Origin: Podaxis mareebaensis
Taxonomy: Eukaryota > Basidiomycota > Agaricomycetes > Agaricales > Agaricaceae
Direction of reading: 5' to 3'
Length of the DNA: 64,000 nt
NCBI GenBank assembly: GCA_018524725.1
Contig: JAEUWP010000323.1
Coordinates: forward strand, 121,351-185,350
The translations under genes were made by a program, and so were the position numbers. Below are positions 47,245 through 60,059 of this stretch, piece by piece (position 1 is the stretch's first letter; each line of letters opens with the position of its first letter). The notes under the pieces were generated by a model. That model saw only the letters and a list, made by a program, of their open reading frames with translations. It made no database searches and had not been told where the DNA came from.

Positions 47245-48336
47245 AGCTAGGAGATAAGTTTGTCAAAAGGTCGTTAGGAGTCGTAGGGAAGGTAATGACT
47301 TCGATGGGGGAAGTGGCGCGTCGTAACGTAGGATATAAACGATTGAGATAAAGAAGGAAAGGGTACAGTAAAGTCTCTGCAGGGAAATTGTAGTAGTCTC
47401 TATGTTATATATGCGATCTTTATACTATCCTACAAGCCTTGAGGCGCATAGGGGAATTTCTACCTAGCCTGAACTAATAGGAATGCTCGAAACGTAGTCT
47501 AAGGGGTGTTCTACTAATAGAACTATCCACGTCACGGTTTCACTCCTCCTAGCGTAGCCCCTAGTCCACTCCCACAGGAATACAGAAGAGCAAAGAAGTG
47601 CCTCAATCGCGGCAGCTACAAATAGGAGAACTTGAGATGCGAGGGGAAAATCTTAAGGAAGGAATAGTTCTGGTAGGCTTAAATGTCTTTTTGACCGCAT
47701 AAATAACATCAGCGTAGTGCGTCACTTGTTACCACGGGGGTAGAACCAAGAGTTCTCGCTTCGGCGAAAAGGTCCCAACGACGTTATGATTGAGACAACT
47801 GTAATAGTACATCTTCTGGTTTGAAGCAAGATTAGGGGTCTGGAAAGGTATTTCACTATTCATAATAAAGAAACGAACTGTTTGTGATTCGAACCGACAT
47901 GTTCGCTGATCAAACTCGTGCCCTAATTCTGACTGTGGTATAATCAGGTTGACCGATGATACAACAATGCACATACGTAGGATAAGAAGCCTTGTTCTTC
48001 TGAGATTCTGCCGCAAAGCATGTCCTCATGCTGCCTTACATCTTTTCCAGTTGGGTTCTCAAGTATGTGCAGGAGTCTGTGCTGTCGGTGAGGCCAAGTT
48101 GGGGAGCAGCCCCCGACAACCCCCACAAAGCTCACGTGACTTGACTCAATGAAAGTGTCAGCGTCGGTCTGGCGCGTCTCTTGAGTTCGCCACAAATCTC
48201 TGCCCCCTTCCTCGAGTCGTACATCGTGAGTTCACAATCTGTCTCTCAACCATACTCATATCATGCGCAGTGTTTCTCAATATTATCAACATTTTGCATC
48301 CCCTCATTCATCAATATTCATTTTCTCGCTTCAGCT
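47245..48336. other. Intergenic, no gene supported
   Basis: About 1.1 kb. A 95-codon minus frame (47729-48016) and overlapping plus frames are without family signal. The last 150 bp, rich in TCA and ATTCAT, are the likely leader of the gene at 48337. Confidence 0.4.
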
Positions 48337-48675
48337 ATGGGAAAATGGGCTGGTTATATGATATTTGATCCCAAAACTCGGGCTTGGCTGGCAAAGCATG
48401 GCATTTCTGGCGAGGACGAAGAGTTGGGCGATCTCCTCCTGGACTTACTTGAAAAGGACGACCTGTCACCCCGCGTAGTCAAGGACATTTTCCCCGTCCG
48501 ATATCAGGGGCAGTCGGTGTTTATACTTGCTCGTGTTATCCGAAATCAGGACATGTCGGTGGGACACGTAAGGGAGCGAGAGAAGGACCGAGAAGCCAAG
48601 GAACTCTTACTCGAACATAGTGGTTTGAAATCCGAAGACCTGAAATGGGTGACGTATGGCCGGAGGTATTGGTAG
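48337..48675 (+). CDS. Small acidic/charged protein, unknown function (112 aa)
   Basis: Uninterrupted frame from an ATG in good context (CAGCTATGGG). The protein begins MGKWAGYMIFDPKTRAWLAK, with a charged helical region ELGDLLLDLLEKDDLSP, a beta-like segment QGQSVFILARVIRNQDM and a KDREAKELLLEHSGLK helix, ending WVTYGRRYW. It is hydrophilic, without signal peptide or membrane segment. I do not recognise the family. The amino-acid composition and codon flow look protein-like rather than random, so it is listed as a real but unassigned gene. It sits directly upstream of the second dispersed-repeat copy. Confidence 0.5.
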   Translation: MGKWAGYMIFDPKTRAWLAKHGISGEDEELGDLLLDLLEKDDLSPRVVKDIFPVRYQGQSVFILARVIRNQDMSVGHVREREKDREAKELLLEHSGLKSEDLKWVTYGRRYW

Positions 48676-48894
48676 CGACAGATTGCAGTTGTGCAGTTGC
48701 GTGTATTCAGTATGCTTATTGTTGTATTTTCTATACGCCAGGCATATGGGATTTTATGCTGCGTAATGATCCCTTCCGGCACGGGAAGGAGGTGGGGGAT
48801 GAGAAGGATTCTCTGGTGCACTTTGTCTCTGAGTGCATTGACACTTCCTTTAACGTAAAAGGGACTTGTTGTTTGAATCAGTGAATGTATTTAA

Positions 48895-49405
48895 CGCATT
48901 GGGTGAAACTCGAAAGTTATTTTGTGCCGGTCAGAATGCGAGATCCCATACTCGACTCACAATAGTCCTTGAGGGGGCTTTGACAATTCAGACTATGTGT
49001 TTCACCTCGCTTAGGACTATGACCTTCATTACTTGGATCGCTTTGGTGGCTTCTGCGGCCGAATTTGTGCCCTGGTGAAGCCCAACTCGGGAGATTATAA
49101 AGGATTATTCTCTGGTAGCGTGTTTCGGGTTTGAAGGGACACATTGGTGCCGGAGGTTCCAAGAATCATGTTTGCGGGCTGGCACCGACGATCGGACTCA
49201 GTGCGTGTGTGTAAGACACTTTGATCTAATACTAATGCTAGCAGAGGATGAGCGCCATTGTCACAACTACATCCAGTGTTTTGAAGGAGAATGGACGTGG
49301 CGGCTCATTAAAGTTTTTAGATTCTCTGTTTCTGATGGTTGAAAGTTCAAGGTCGCTCGTTTGGCGGTCCAAACACGTTGTGGGACGGGACAAACGTATT
49401 TATCG
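48895..49405 (+). repeat. Dispersed repeat, copy 2 (partner at 44830)
   Basis: Same-orientation relative of 44830-45340, lacking the 25-bp insertion. Shared words include TTTTGTGCCGGTCAGAATG, GGTAGCGTGTTTCGGGTT and GACGATCGGACTCAGTGCG. Confidence 0.7.
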
Positions 49406-51291
49406 TCAAGCTGTTTGGCGTCTAACATTTCAACGTGAGGTTGGTAAATCCACAGATCAAGCCCTTGTCTCATTATCTTCTGTGGGTTTCGACAACGCGA
49501 GGAATTCCAAAGTCCGCTATTTCAAGACTACCAATATCAAGCGCCTTATTGATTCACCCTGTGCAGAAGAACTTGTAGTTGATGGACGCCCCGTCCGTCC
49601 GTGAGGGCACATTTGTACAGATGCGAAAGCTTAGATTTTCTTTGAGGTTTTCGACCGTCCCAATCATAGTATGGGTGTCTACGTATATTTTATGGATGCA
49701 AAAGAGAACAAAATCTAATAGAGATGTTCGGGGCAACTCAAGATACCAAACAAGCGAAAATCCGGGGGGGGGGGCCACAATCTTTGGAGTCGGCTAGGGA
49801 AATACAGGGATGGTCGGAGTAAGTGATTAAGAGGCGCCAACTGGTGTAAGCAGGAAACGGGGTACCATAGTCGGGAGCAGTCAGCACGAGGAACTCCTCG
49901 CTTCCACTGCGAGAAAATGCCTGTAGCCTTAGCCATATCTGTATTTCTATATTATAAAAAGCAAAGGTTTTTTCTCTCGGCAGACAAAACCTTTTATGGT
50001 AGTGACAAACGGCCAAATGTAGCAAGGATCAATATGCAGCACTCTAGCTTGCTTTGACACTGATGACCAATGCAGACATTCAGATGTCTCCAGCAGGTCC
50101 CAGCCCAATTTCTTCCTCCTGCAAATAAACCATCGTGCTAATTAGTTATACACTGCATAAATCCCATCTTTTTGGTTCTATTCAACCACACTTGTTCCCT
50201 CTCTTCGTCAACCGTGCGAATCACGGGTTATATGCTAGTAAATCAAAGGTCTCAATCACTCTTGGGTCGTATGAAGAAAACCTTGTCATAGAAGGGGTAG
50301 CCGAGTTTCATTCCAGTATTGCAAATCATGAATGCGGCTAAATATGAGCTTAAACTGAATGGGATAGCCATGGTCTTCAAAGTGCTTGCACCCCAGCCAA
50401 GATAGCTCCCGCTTCAAAGTTAGTATCATTGAATGTCTAGATATCTTGGTGCCACGCAATATAACTGCAGGGATTAGCTGATAAGTCCATGTAGGGAGCG
50501 ACTGAAGGAGAATGGTGACTGATTGTGACAGAAGGATATGAGTGACTCAGGTGGACAAACTCTGTTACAGATTTGGCCCCCGCGGGCGTCAGAGTCCCTC
50601 AGCATGCTCAGGACTTCTCTCTCACATAAAAAGAATGAAATATTCATTGTCAAAGGGCACGAATGGTGATGCCAACTTGAGATTCGAAACATTTATGAGA
50701 AGAGATTAGCTAATTGGTTGGGCACTACAACAAGACGCAAGTTTTATCATGTTGAACGAGAATCAATATTTAAGCCGCCCTATTGGGTACCATGCCAGTA
50801 TTCGAGTCAGTCAAACGGTCATACATTTCACCGGGAAAAACAGAGCACCAGCACGAGGCCTCACGTGTTTACTCTTGGTTAATCGAGGGAGGATATGGAC
50901 GTACTGGACAAGGCACGTAGTAGGCTGTAAGGGATATCGCAACGCCCATTTGCGATCTTGTTCACGAGTCTCTCGCAACATCAGTAAGTTTCGGAATGGT
51001 CATCCTTGTGTTCGCAAGTGCAGGATTGCGAGGAATGTTTTGGCTCTGAGATAAGGTCAGAATCACTGGTACCAAAGTCACTAAATGAACTTTCTTGGGC
51101 TGTCATGGCCTAGGCCTGAACTGTACTCGCCGTGATAGGGGACGGGGGAGTGGGGGCGCACGATATCGCTATGAATTATGGGGTTCGACTGGCGGCTGGT
51201 TTGCACACGTGAATCTCGCCGTTGATACTAGGTTTATTACTCTGAGCCCTCCAGATTATATCACACTATACAATAACGACTTAAACACTCC
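49406..51291. other. Intergenic, no gene supported
   Basis: About 1.9 kb downstream of the acetyl-CoA hydrolase stop. It holds a G-run near 49764, short unrelated frames (50749-51054 the longest at 101 codons) and no recognisable family. Confidence 0.4.
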
Positions 51292-53578
<2,287 letters not shown>

Positions 53579-53723
53579 GGTATGGGGGATGGTGGGAAGA
53601 GATAAGACAGAAACTAAAAAATAAACAAACTTTTTATAGCTGACACGGAAGTACTTTATGCCAGAACTCTGTGTGAGTTCGGCGGCTCGCATATTCGATA
53701 AGCCGTCAAAGGGTATACAGTCT

Positions 53724-54995
53724 CTACAGCAGCGAATCAAGCTTGGAAAGAACCTCGAGCACCCCCCCAATCAGCTCAAACCCAACGTCCTCCTCGCCCA
53801 CCATCTCCCTCTTCACCTCGGACACCAGTCCTAGCACAGACTCCCGTCCAGTACCCTCGCTGCCCATCGCAATTCTTGGCTGCTGTCGTCTCCTCGTCGC
53901 GCTGCCTGAGCTCCCGTCCCAGCTCCCACTCCCGAAGGGCCAGACCATGAACTCGCTTAGAATCTCGTCGCACCGCTGGAAGGCAGCCTCCCTTGCTTCA
54001 TAGTCCAGCCTCCCAAATGCATTGTCGAGCACGCTGGCGGTGTACGCGGCACAGGCCAGACAAACTGCCCTGGTTACACGGCACTGCACGCCTTCGACGT
54101 CAAGCGCACTCGGCGGAACAGCGGATGTTGTAGAGGTAAGAAGGGAGACGATGCGATTGATGATGGTTTCCTTGGTCCGGACGTCGGCGACAGGGTGGGT
54201 GGCCATATCAAAAAGTAGAAAATTGCGTTTTTCGGTGCGCAGAACGCCCTTGTCCACGAGGCCTTTTGCGAGCCGTTCGCGGACCTGCTTCAGCTGGAAT
54301 CCAATTTTCATGACGTTCCACGTCTCTCCTATGCGCATATGCAAACTTTAGCGCAGCTTTGTGTCGGTAGAAATATACAACGCACCCGAGAGTAAATCCA
54401 CCCAGCTGTTGACACTCAACCGCTCCGTCTCCTGTTGCATCTTCATCAACTTGAGCGCCTCGTCCAGAATCGTCTCCCCCGTTTGTCGGTCATCGGTGAC
54501 CTCTACTAGCCTTTCAGACAGAGGTACCCTCCGACGATTTGGGTCTTTGACGAGCGCGATGCGCCTCCGAAGGGCCAGCTCGATTAAAATACACCCACGT
54601 AACGCATATGAGATATTGTCGTTCCAAAACGACAGGTAGCCCTACGAGACTGTTAATACCTGCTGCGGATGAACGGCGGCGAGATGGCAACATACCTGCT
54701 TATCCTTGAGCCCCAGCAAAAGGACCTCTTCCATTATCGTCAACTTGGGCATCTTACCGCCCATTTTTGCTTCATCCGCTGCATCCTGGACTAAATCCCG
54801 AGGGTCGTATGCGATTTTGCTACCGCCCTCGAATGCCGAGCCTGCATGTAACGCCAAGGGCGGAGTTGTTGTTCCATTTGCGCTGGACTGGCTGGCACTG
54901 GATGTTATTGGATTCGAGCGCCGGGTATCGTCGTCGTCGTCATTATATGAGGATTGGGCGACGCGTCGTCGCGAAAGTCCAGCTGCTGAGGGCAT
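53724..54995 (-). CDS. vps74: VPS74/GOLPH3-family Golgi phosphoprotein
   Basis: Peripheral Golgi protein that binds PI4P and retains glycosyltransferases by linking them to COPI vesicles. ATG 54995 gives [18 protein letters not shown], with the Arg-rich N-terminus typical for Vps74. The GPP34 domain follows: [17 protein letters not shown], then across an intron [43 protein letters not shown] helices ([20 protein letters not shown]), [40 protein letters not shown] and [20 protein letters not shown]. The Trp/Arg pocket for PI4P lies in the YLSFWND...LRG region. The C-terminus has a Ser/Gly-rich insertion ([17 protein letters not shown]). The 5' leader has been copied in tandem upstream together with an NLR start. 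Confidence 0.9.
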
Positions 54996-55469
54996 TAGCG
55001 GGTTGAGGGGGTGAGCTGTGCCACTAACTCTTCCCACCATCTGCTACTCGGCCCGTTCCGATCATCGCGTAAGCTACCCAAAAATAACAACAAGCAGATA
55101 TATAACTGTACGAGTATAACCACACGGCACTGGTCTTCGTCTATCTCCCATGTTCTTGGAAGCTATTGGATTGAGTGAGTATAAGAACGAGAAGGCGCAG
55201 TGCGAGTTCATCGAGCTTATTAGCACATACGTTCGACAAGTGGAAACGTTCCCGCTCCTTTGGATGATATGTAGCCGCCCCGAATGACACCTGAAATACT
55301 TACTCTCAGAACCCAACCCCCTTAGCGAGTTGAGTGGGTTGAGCTGTGCTACTACCTCTTCCCACCATCCGCTACTCGGCCGGTTCCGAATTCCGATCAT
55401 CGCGTAAGCTACCCCAAGATACCGTCTCTTGCTGTAAACCGCACAGCACTAGTCTTCGTCTTATCCCCC
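54996..55469. repeat. Imperfect tandem duplication of the vps74-NLR intergenic region
   Basis: A block of the vps74 5' leader plus the NLR 5' flank occurs twice. Copy 1 runs from about 54996 to 55165 (ending in the NLR ATG at 55150) and copy 2 from about 55322 to 55485 (ending in the ATG at 55470). Shared words include CTCTTCCCACCATC, GCTACTCGGCC, GATCATCGCGTAAGCTAC and CCCATGTTCTTGGAA. The insert between the copies is a fragment of the NACHT domain. Confidence 0.75.
55150..55287 (+). pseudogene. Truncated NLR copy: N-terminus fused to a NACHT fragment
   Basis: The frame starts MFLEA like the NLR at 55470, and after five codons joins DNA matching the NLR's Walker B-downstream segment at about 56345-56490: EKAQCEFIELIS, then VRQVETFPLLWMICSRPE. 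A TGA then stands where the intact gene has the Trp codon TGG. The joined frame is 45 codons long. It lacks both Walker motifs, so it cannot hydrolyse nucleotide. It arose by an internal deletion within a tandem copy. Whether it is expressed is unknown. Confidence 0.7.
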
Positions 55470-57836
55470 ATGTTCTTGGAATCTATATCATCTATTGTCA
55501 ACCGCTTCAAAAAGCGGAAGCCATTGGATGCCCATGACAATCCACTTCCACTCCCTGCTAAACTATCCCCACCCATGCCAGTCGATTCATCTCCTCCACG
55601 CGGTACCAATATCGGCGCTAGCCCAGACAATACGACCGATCCCAGAATTCCTCCTTCCGACCAAGGTTAGCAAAGTCAGATTCTCGCTTATATACCCTAC
55701 TAACGCCTTGAACTGACTCCTTCCACATCAGCCTTTTTTCCCGGCGCTCATGACTTTGTGATCAACAACCCGACCCTGATTGCCATCTTGAACTCGGGAG
55801 GAACAGGTGCGCACACTCTGCGGTCGTTGTAAACTATCACTCATGCCATTACTAGCTCTACACCTTCTCGCAGAAAAAAGCATGGCTGGTGCCGAGGTTG
55901 ATTCCTCCGCCCGGGACCCTCCACCGAAATGCCATCCTGACACTCGTAAAACATTGAGGGCGCGAATTGGTCATTGGGTCACCGATCCCCATCGCCATTG
56001 GAGGATGCTGTGGGTCATGGGTCCCGCAGGAGTAGGAAAATCTGCCATCGCTCAAACCATTGCCGAAGAGTGTAAAGCATCTGGTCGGCTTGGCGCCGCC
56101 TTGTTTTTCTCGAGGCCAAACCATCAAAATGACCCTGAGCGTGTCATTCCTACCCTCGTTTACCAGCTCGCTGTTAAGGATCCCGAATACAAGCGTATCA
56201 TTACCCGACGTCTCGCCAATGACCCTAAATTGCTCGAGAAGAATCGTCGCACCCTGTTCAAAGAACTTATCATCGAACCCTTCCAAATCCTCATGACCCA
56301 ACACCCAGCCAGATCCCAGCAGCCATTGCTTATCGTCTTGGATGGATTGGATGAGTGTAAGAGCGAGAAGGCGCAGTGCGAGTTTATCGAGCTTATTAGC
56401 ACCCATGTTCGACAAGTGGAAAAGTTCCCGCTCCTTTGGATGATATGTAGCCGCCCCGAATGGCATCTGAAATACCTGCTCTCAGAACCCGATTTCCAGG
56501 TCACATGCGAGCGCGAGGAGATTGTCATCGATGACGCCGAGGCCCAACGGGACGTTTCACGTGTCCTTCGGGCTGGTTTTCGAAACATTCAACGACAGTA
56601 TAGGGACCGCCTCGAACCCGACTGGCCCCCAGAGTCGCACATACGGATCATTTCTACAGCTGCATCGGGCCATTTCGCTTTTGGCTCCACCATCATTAGA
56701 TTCATTAGCGACGGGCATAGTAGGAACCCAAGTAAACAGCTTGATATTTGTATCCGTTTTCTCGGCGGTTTTGGAGCCCCTGGATCAATAAACCCGCTGC
56801 ACGCTCTCGACCTCCTCTACCGTCAAATACTCAGCGATGTCCCCGTTGACATCCTCCCAACAACCTTGCGTATCCTCGGCATGTCCATATTATATGCTTA
56901 TCCCCGACTCTCCACTCAGGACCACGCCAATTTCCTCTGTATTGATCGGGACACTTTTTACTACTCACTCGAACGACTACACTCAGTACTGGATATCCCT
57001 CCTGCAACGCACGCACATCAAAATCCCATTCGTTTTTACCATGCTTCGTTTGGGGATTATCTTAATAACCCAAATCGATCCCGCGGCTTCTGCATTACCG
57101 AGTCGGCAGTGCATTACGATGTCGCCATCCACTCCCTTCAGTGGCAGAGGCCTGCGTGTACGCAACAGGGTAGGATACGAACCTTAGGCTGATCATTAAT
57201 TATTGACAATAGCGATTGATTTTTCCCTCTAGTAGATCTCGACTCTCCTTCACGTCCAAAGCTTGAGTGGCTCCGTGTAGGGAACAGCCAAGAAGAAATC
57301 CTCTCTATGTTGAAGAATTTTTCGTCGATCGTGGGATGGAAAGCATGTTGCCGCATTTCTGATAAAGATGTTCCGAGTATAGTCGCCGAACTGGAACGCT
57401 TCGACTTTGGGAGCCTGGACAAGACCTTGATGGGGTTTGGCGAATTTCTTTCCTGGCTTTACAAATTGGTCCTTGTCAAATATCATCTCATCGGTGCTTG
57501 TTTACTAACACTGAGCAGGGCCATCGAAACAACTCTCTCATACGACCCTCCACCAAGTCCGATGTCGCTGAGAAGACTAAATATCTTCGCGTAACACATT
57601 ACGCCGAAGATCCAATCGCGTACATTTCTGCTTTCGGTGTGTCCGCCAAGAGTTTTCAGCGACTTGGAGAGTATACGCTTCAGCTTCGACTCGGCCGAGC
57701 AGATAACGCCCGTGAGATTGTTGTGAATGTGCGTCGCAACCACATAGAAGAAGAAGATGGAAAAGACGAGTATATAGTTCCAATCGATGCTATGTATTCC
57801 CCGCATGACCGCAATGTGCCTCCCCAATGGTTGTAA
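55470..57836 (+). CDS. NACHT-domain STAND/NLR protein
   Basis: Exons 55470-55665, 55732-55806, 55856-about 57169, about 57234-57474 and about 57519-57836 join in frame to roughly 720 residues. Fungal NLRs are signal-sensing NTPases, some controlling incompatibility and cell death. The N-terminus (FLESISSIVNRFKKRK) is short and basic, followed by a Pro/Ser linker and AFFPGAHDFVINNPTLIAIL. The NACHT domain carries Walker A GPAGVGKSAIAQT, Walker B LLIVLDGLDEC, and the sensor-like CSRPEWHLKYLL. Winged-helix-like and helical parts follow (HALDLLYRQILSDVP, FYHASFGDYLNNPNRS). No WD40, ankyrin or TPR repeats are present. It ends in an unassigned domain (YTLQLRLGRADNAREIVVNV). A truncated copy lies directly upstream and an N-terminal relic at 46 kb. 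Confidence 0.85.
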
Positions 57837-58823
57837 AACATATGTTTTAGCTGTTGTTGCCAAGATCGAGCTGATAAATATATTCATAAACATACACATA
57901 CCAGATTTCCGAACACACGGCTGCGTTTCAACCGTTGACGCCTAGATTCAGTTGGCATCAACACTTTGAGCCCATCATTTATAAGCAACCTGCACGCCCC
58001 CTACACTGCACTTGGATTAAATTTTACAGGCAATGCACCCACGAAATCTTGGTAAGTGTTCATTAGACTCTCGTCTACTTGCGTGCCATTCGTGATAGAT
58101 GTGGGCCTCAGGACGGCTGAAATGTGTCTCACTAAGCTCTTCCACAACCCCCATAAACGTCGAATATGGCTCCATCTAGGCACTCCAGGCCCTTCTGGCA
58201 GGAAGGCTGATACAGTGTGTCGCTAACCAAATAGGCGGAAGAAGGTTGGGACTTGGTGAAAATGGACCAGGCAATTGAGCCGTTAGCCATCAATAGAATT
58301 ATGTTGTGGCGACCTTTTGCCTTTGCATTCGACCATGCTAATAATCGGATATCTCCCAAGTCCCGCTGATGATACTGTCAAAAAGCTGTTGCCTTTTCTA
58401 GTACAATAAGATACATAGATATCTCTGCAAATTTGCACTGCAACCGTACGCATACTCTTCGTGATAGCGAGCTCAGTTCGATTTGTTCGAAGACTTCTCT
58501 GGCGACCACATCACCTTCAGGGTTCGACCCCCCCCCATAGTTCGTTTATACTACAGGGCTACGACCGAGAATTACTGGCTCAGTGGACATCCGCTGATTG
58601 AATGTACACGACATGCATTGTACCAAGGTACGAGGGTCAACCTCGGAGTCCTCCACCGAAGGCAATCGGGTACCAATACATCCAAGATACGTCGGAAGCA
58701 TTCCTCCTATTCTCGTAAAGATAGGTGCTTCCTGTGCTGGTAAGGTGAAAGCGACTCGATGTTGACATCGAGGAGGCGGGACCTTTCACAATCCAAATGT
58801 CAAGCAATGGAATGGGAGATAGC
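57837..58823. other. Intergenic with unassigned minus-strand relic
   Basis: Minus-strand frames at 58132-58359 (NGSIAWSIFTKSQPSSAYLV...) and 58001-58183 overlap and look protein-like, perhaps exons of one small gene whose frame is unclear. A plus frame at 58483-58743 has no recognisable content. No family assigned. Confidence 0.35.
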
Positions 58824-59010
58824 CTATATTAAGACGTCGAGCCAGAGGTCGAGAAGGGAAATAGCAACCGAACGCAAGCCACGGCTGACAGAGAAAAAAT
58901 TTGGTCTGGGCAGAGGTAGGCGACGAGCCAGCGTAAGGGAGAAAGAAAGGAGAAAGATCTCGCGCAAGATCTCTGTAGAAACAACAAACTTGACATTATG
59001 GTTATATGTC
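58824..59010 (-). pseudogene. F-box fragment related to the gene at 22109
   Basis: Minus-strand reading STEILREIFLLSFSLTLARR, then SVSRGLRSVAISLLDLWLDV, matches the F-box of 22109 at nucleotide level (shared GAGATCTTGCGCGAGATCTTTC and ACGCTGGCTCGTCGCC, each within 22 bases). A small insertion and missing residues spoil the box (CTTTCTTTCTCC insert; the conserved Pro after the box is Leu). No LRR part follows. It lies head-to-head with the intact PD-(D/E)XK-like gene at 59276. Confidence 0.65.
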
Positions 59011-59160
59011 TGCCTAGGGGAGGTAAGATTTTGGAGGCTGAGCAGCATAATTATCTAGTTTCGAAGGCAAAAACACATACATTAGAGGTAGGATGGCTTC
59101 GGTGTCGTTGAAGGTTCGAGTGGACAACCAACCCCAATCTGTCCAACGCGTGGATCGGGG

Positions 59161-59190
59161 TTTAAATATGTACCTCCTGGTCTGACGTCA
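59161..59190 (+). promoter_or_regulatory. TATA-like box and CRE palindrome of the gene at 59276
   Basis: TTTAAATA at 59161-59168 followed by TGACGTCA at 59183-59190, about 85 bp before the ATG. The arrangement is conserved in the decayed paralog at 19873-19903, where the ATG itself is lost. Confidence 0.55.
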
Positions 59191-59275
59191 GACAATCTCT
59201 TTCTTACCACCACCTGCACTGTGCGCGTTTCACATCCCACTGTATCGGCAGTCGTTAGCATCGTTATCACTCAGC

Positions 59276-59872
59276 ATGCCATTTTCAACAGATACCGCAT
59301 GGCCTGCTGGTCTATTTACCATCTTCGACATAAGTCGCCGAGAGCTCCAGCCACTCGAAAGTCGCTATTATGGACCATACACCAAGTTACCCACATACTG
59401 CTTTGGCCCCGACTCATACGAATACTACGTCGCTCCCCAAGCCCCTCCCAGTGAATTCCTCCCTCGCGACGCCATTGATTTCATAGCATTTTTGATTGTC
59501 TTCGATGCACAACGTCGTCCTATGCTCATCGCGGAAATCAAGGATGACGGCTGGATTAGTAGGGCAGACCTACGTTTCAAAGCAGATGATCAAATGCGTC
59601 AGTTGTATGACGCCTTGCTTGGCGCTTGCCCTCTCCCTCGCTTGTGGGGACTGAGCTTGCTTGGCACCTCTCTTCGCGTTTACTGTGGCAACGTCGTTAC
59701 CGGTGAGGTTGACCCCGTTTTCGAAGACCGTCCGAGCCCTAGTCGCACTCTCCCCCGCGATTACCTTGAGGGGGCTTGGAACATTGACATTCTTTCCCAA
59801 GAAGGGTTCGTCAAGACGAGGGAGATTGTGGAAGACATTTTTGGCAGTGTTGCAGCACTAAAAGAAGCATAA
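59276..59872 (+). CDS. Putative PD-(D/E)XK nuclease-like protein (type 1), intact
   Basis: Single-exon gene of 198 residues. After a short N-terminus (AWPAGLFTIFDISRRELQPL) and a Tyr-rich segment (YYGPYTKLPTYCFGPDSYEY), the core reads FIAFLIVFDAQRRPMLIAEI followed by KDDGWISRADLRFKADDQMR. The order of a strand ending in Asp, a hairpin, and Glu-x-Lys (FDAQRRPMLIAEIK) matches the catalytic core of PD-(D/E)XK nucleases; a helix with Gln/Arg (DDQMRQLYDALLG) follows. This is a motif-level inference, and nuclease activity is not established. Such proteins are common, unnamed and variable in mushroom genomes. The reading frame is clean, and the nearest relative is the pseudogene at 19998. Confidence 0.7.
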   Translation: MPFSTDTAWPAGLFTIFDISRRELQPLESRYYGPYTKLPTYCFGPDSYEYYVAPQAPPSEFLPRDAIDFIAFLIVFDAQRRPMLIAEIKDDGWISRADLRFKADDQMRQLYDALLGACPLPRLWGLSLLGTSLRVYCGNVVTGEVDPVFEDRPSPSRTLPRDYLEGAWNIDILSQEGFVKTREIVEDIFGSVAALKEA

Positions 59873-59972
59873 AACGTTCTCATCCGCGTTCATGCCGAAA
59901 GTAGACATTTTTGGCAGTGTTGCAGCACTAAAAGAAGCATAAAACGTTCTCATCCGCGTTCACGTCGAAAGT
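59833..59972 (+). repeat. 70-bp tandem duplication at the gene's 3' end
   Basis: The unit AGACATTTTTGGCAGTGTTG... occurs at 59833-59902 and 59903-59972 with about two differences (CATGCCG versus CACGTCG). It includes the last codons and stop of the gene at 59276 and its 3' flank, so the second unit repeats the C-terminus behind the stop. Confidence 0.9.
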
Positions 59973-60059
59973 GCCTGTTCCGATTCCCGTATAGTGACAC
60001 AGCAGTCTGTAGTACCACTGGTAGAATAAATATGATAGTAACAATGCCCTTGCATAAGT

